Of a DNA stretch of 25,099 nucleotides, positions 23,377 through 25,099 are shown in pieces (within the stretch, counting starts at the first letter, position 1; each line of letters opens with the position of its first letter). Source of the stretch: Burkholderiaceae bacterium (GTDB lineage: Bacteria; Pseudomonadota; Gammaproteobacteria; Burkholderiales; Burkholderiaceae); NCBI GenBank assembly GCA_947372155.1, contig CANBSM010000006.1:1-25099 (forward strand), in the 5' to 3' direction. The position numbers were made by a program, and so were the translations under genes. The notes under the pieces are model-generated. The model saw only the letters and a program-made list of their open reading frames with translations, was not told the DNA's origin and did not search any database.

Positions 23377-24366
23377 TTATGAGAGCAAGTGCTTAACGCC
23401 AGCCTGCTCTTCGAGTAATTCATTCAAGGTGTGGGTCATACGCTCACGGGAGAATGCATCGATCTCTAAGCCTTCGATCATTTTGTATTCACCGTTTTCG
23501 CAAACCACTGGGAAGCCATAAATGACTTCGGCTGGAATGTCGTATTCGCCTTTAGAAGGAATGCCCATCGTTACCCACTTACCGTTAGTGCCGAGAACCC
23601 AATCATGAATATGATCAATCGCTGCATTTGCTGCAGAAGCCGCTGAAGAAAGGCCGCGCGCTTCAATGATGGCTGCACCACGTTTACCAACAGTAGGAAT
23701 AAATACATCTTTGTTCCATGCTGCATCGTTGATGGAATCTTTTACTGACTTGCCATCGATTGTTGCAAAGCGATAGTCTGGGTACATTGTTGGGCTGTGG
23801 TTACCCCAAACAACCAATTTCTCAATATCAGCAACCGGCTTGTTCAACTTGCTAGCCAATTGTGAGAGGGCGCGGTTGTGATCGAGGCGCAACATTGCTG
23901 TGAAGTTTTTCGCAGGAATATCTGGAGCAGATTTCATGGCGATGTACGCATTAGTATTTGCTGGGTTACCAACAACCAATACTTTTACAGTCTTCTTAGC
24001 AACTGCATTGAGTGCCTTGCCTTGAGCTGTGAAAATTTGCGCGTTAGCGGAGAGTAAATCTTTGCGCTCCATGCCGGGTCCGCGTGGACGTGCGCCAACT
24101 AAGAGGGCAACGTCGATATCTTTAAAAGCAGTCATTGGATCTGAGTGCGCTGTCATGCCTGCCAACAGTGGGAATGCACAGTCTTCCAGCTCCATCATCA
24201 CGCCAGTTAACGCTTTTTGAGCTTTTTCATCAGGAATCTCAAGTAATTGCAGGATGACGGGCTGATCTTTGCCCAAAAGGTCGCCATTGGCGATGCGGAA
24301 TAGAAGGGAATATCCGATTTGACCGGCTGCGCCGGTTACGGCGACACGCATTGGGGCTTTTGCCAT
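23377..24366 (-). CDS. mdh: Malate dehydrogenase (NAD)
   Basis: Mdh oxidises malate to oxaloacetate in the TCA cycle. The 329 residues begin [20 protein letters not shown] with the NAD-binding loop at about residues 11-18. Substrate arginines lie in [13 protein letters not shown], the Asp/Arg pair in [13 protein letters not shown] (D162, R165), and the catalytic His190 in [15 protein letters not shown]. It belongs to the dimeric, cytosolic-type Mdh used by Burkholderiales, not the E. coli tetramer-like type. A longer frame starts at a TTG at 24381, but the ATG at 24366 has GGAG nine bases upstream and is preferred. A good promoter lies about 90 bases upstream, next to a palindromic operator shared with the divergent GntR gene. 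Confidence 0.97.
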   Translation of the reverse strand: MAKAPMRVAVTGAAGQIGYSLLFRIANGDLLGKDQPVILQLLEIPDEKAQKALTGVMMELEDCAFPLLAGMTAHSDPMTAFKDIDVALLVGARPRGPGMERKDLLSANAQIFTAQGKALNAVAKKTVKVLVVGNPANTNAYIAMKSAPDIPAKNFTAMLRLDHNRALSQLASKLNKPVADIEKLVVWGNHSPTMYPDYRFATIDGKSVKDSINDAAWNKDVFIPTVGKRGAAIIEARGLSSAASAANAAIDHIHDWVLGTNGKWVTMGIPSKGEYDIPAEVIYGFPVVCENGEYKMIEGLEIDAFSRERMTHTLNELLEEQAGVKHLLS

Positions 24367-24430
24367 TACTGAGAACTCCAAAGGAAGGTTAAGTGAGTTA
24401 AATAAAGAAAACTTTTCTATTATCCATTCA

Positions 24431-24460
24431 AGTGTAGGGACTTTAGCTTTACACTGTCAA
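24431..24460 (-). promoter_or_regulatory. Sigma-70-type promoter of mdh
   Basis: On the minus strand a perfect -35 TTGACA (24460-24455) is followed, after 18 bases, by TACACT (24436-24431), four of six matches to the -10 consensus. Transcription would start near 24424, giving a leader of about 58 bases before the ATG at 24366. Confidence 0.55.
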
Positions 24461-24464
24461 TGAT

Positions 24465-24478
24465 GTCTTATATAAGAC
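24465..24478. promoter_or_regulatory. Palindromic operator between mdh and the GntR gene
   Basis: GTCTTATATAAGAC is a perfect 14-base palindrome. It begins with GT and ends with AC, as operators of GntR-family regulators often do. It lies 4 bases upstream of the mdh -35 and 46 bases before the GntR start, directly abutting a possible -10 (TAGAAT, 24479-24484) of the regulator. Autoregulation and control of mdh are therefore both plausible. The regulator-site link is inferred. Confidence 0.55.
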
Positions 24479-24515
24479 TAGAATTATTAAGAATTTTATC
24501 CAATTGACACGGCCT

Positions 24516-24519
24516 GGAG
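24516..24519 (+). promoter_or_regulatory. Ribosome binding site for a TTG start of the GntR gene
   Basis: GGAG lies 5 bases before TTG at 24525. The next possible start, GTG at 24534, is 14 bases away, which is too far for good initiation. Confidence 0.55.
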
Positions 24520-24524
24520 CTAAT

Positions 24525-25099
24525 TTGTCTGATGTGAATTTGCCTGTTGCCTCATTTAGCCCTCTGTATGAACAGATTAAGGCGATGATTTTGGCTAGTT
24601 TGCAAGCCTCGGAATGGCTTCCGGGAATGGCTATTCCCAGCGAAATGGAGCTTGCCGCCCGTTATGCCGTCAGTCAGGGTACCGTTCGTAAGGCCATTGA
24701 TGAGCTTGCGGCTCAAAATCTACTAGTTCGACGGCAGGGCAAAGGCACCTTCGTCGCCACCCATCAAGAAGACGATTGGCAATATCGTTTTTTACGTTTA
24801 GCCCCCGATTCTGGTGAAAAGTTCCACCTCACTAATCAATTTCTGTCTTGTGAAACGACTAAAGCAACGGCATACATAGCCAATTTGCTTAAATTAAAGG
24901 CAGGAGACCCCATCATTCATATTGATCGGGTTCAGAGTTTCGCAGGTAAACCCATTGTTTTTGAAGAGATTTTTCTGCCCGGAGTGCGTTTTAAAGGTCT
25001 GGATCTTGAGGCACTTCATGCTTGGCATGGTCCTGTTTACGCTTTTTATGAGGGTCACTACGCCACCCACATGGTTCGTGCGGAAGAAAAGATTAAGGC
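24525..25099 (+). CDS. GntR-family (HutC-type) transcriptional regulator (3' partial)
   Basis: About 191 codons are visible before the window ends. The N-terminal winged helix-turn-helix covers about residues 13-78: it opens PLYEQIKAMILASLQ, carries the recognition region SQGTVRKAIDELAAQNLL, and ends with the wing RQGKGTFVA. From about residue 90 a UTRA effector domain of the HutC subfamily begins (LKAGDPIIHIDRVQSFAGKPIVFEEIFLP is its typical core). The start is TTG at 24525, chosen from the GGAG site. It is divergent from mdh with a palindromic operator between them. In Burkholderiales a GntR gene in this place is usually followed by sdhCDAB and gltA, so it may control TCA-cycle genes; those genes are beyond the window. 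The C terminus is not visible. Confidence 0.88.
   Translation, partial: MSDVNLPVASFSPLYEQIKAMILASLQASEWLPGMAIPSEMELAARYAVSQGTVRKAIDELAAQNLLVRRQGKGTFVATHQEDDWQYRFLRLAPDSGEKFHLTNQFLSCETTKATAYIANLLKLKAGDPIIHIDRVQSFAGKPIVFEEIFLPGVRFKGLDLEALHAWHGPVYAFYEGHYATHMVRAEEKIK

Noticed and set aside
24504..24509. Perfect TTGACA on the plus strand before the GntR gene
   Set aside because: A -10 box at the proper distance would fall inside the coding start and none is seen there, so it is probably a chance match.
1..25099. Search for tRNA or rRNA genes, CRISPR arrays, IS ends, prophage or defence genes
   Set aside because: No cloverleaf, regularly spaced repeat, transposase, integrase or phage-like gene was seen. 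The window reads as core metabolism.

Overview
The window looks like core chromosome of a betaproteobacterium in the Burkholderiaceae, most likely Polynucleobacter or a close freshwater relative. The reasons are a pyruvate dehydrogenase cluster whose E3 carries its own lipoyl domain, a Burkholderiales-type phasin, genes for DUF2863 and DUF3429 proteins, a paired aat-bpt locus, and mdh divergent from a GntR regulator. Base composition looks moderate by eye. The genus is inferred from protein families and gene order, not from a search. I see no rRNA, tRNA, IS element, prophage or CRISPR array, and no gene-free stretch longer than 300 bases.

Layout. (1) 1-5736, plus strand: aceE (5' end cut off by the window edge), aceF and lpdA form the pyruvate dehydrogenase operon, closed by a hairpin terminator. 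(2) 5811-6865, minus strand: a small cysteine-rich orphan protein and a phasin, each followed by a nearly identical terminator hairpin. The phasin has a recognisable leader hairpin and a candidate PhaR-type operator. (3) 7066-9067, plus strand: an EamA/DMT transporter and a periplasmic PbpG-like peptidase. (4) 9076-20837, minus strand: thirteen consecutive genes with mostly very short gaps. In order of transcription they are a methionine-type aminotransferase, a YfcG/YghU-type glutathione S-transferase, 3-hydroxybutyryl-CoA dehydrogenase, a DUF3429 membrane protein, rarA, a DsbA-fold isomerase, an exported cyclophilin, a pabB-pabC fusion, a zinc-ribbon Nudix hydrolase, aat, bpt, pyrD and an IclR regulator. 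(5) 20922-22909, plus strand: yaaA and a DUF2863 gene overlapping by one base, then a strong terminator. (6) 22992-24366, minus strand: mdh and a small exported protein with MliC-like features. (7) 24525 to the end, plus strand: a GntR/HutC-type regulator starting at TTG and cut by the window end.

How the genes fit together. The PDH operon feeds acetyl-CoA into the TCA cycle, where Mdh acts. Phasin and 3-hydroxybutyryl-CoA dehydrogenase point to polyhydroxyalkanoate or acyl-CoA metabolism. Aat and Bpt are the two leucine-adding transferases of the bacterial N-degron pathway. PabBC and PyrD serve folate and pyrimidine synthesis. RarA and YaaA serve replication-fork maintenance and peroxide stress. 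The window is mostly ordinary housekeeping DNA. The points most worth a second look are the palindromic operator between mdh and gntR, the phasin control region, the near-identical lipoyl-domain repeat in aceF, the cysteine-rich orphan between twin terminators, and the Nudix-PabBC pairing.
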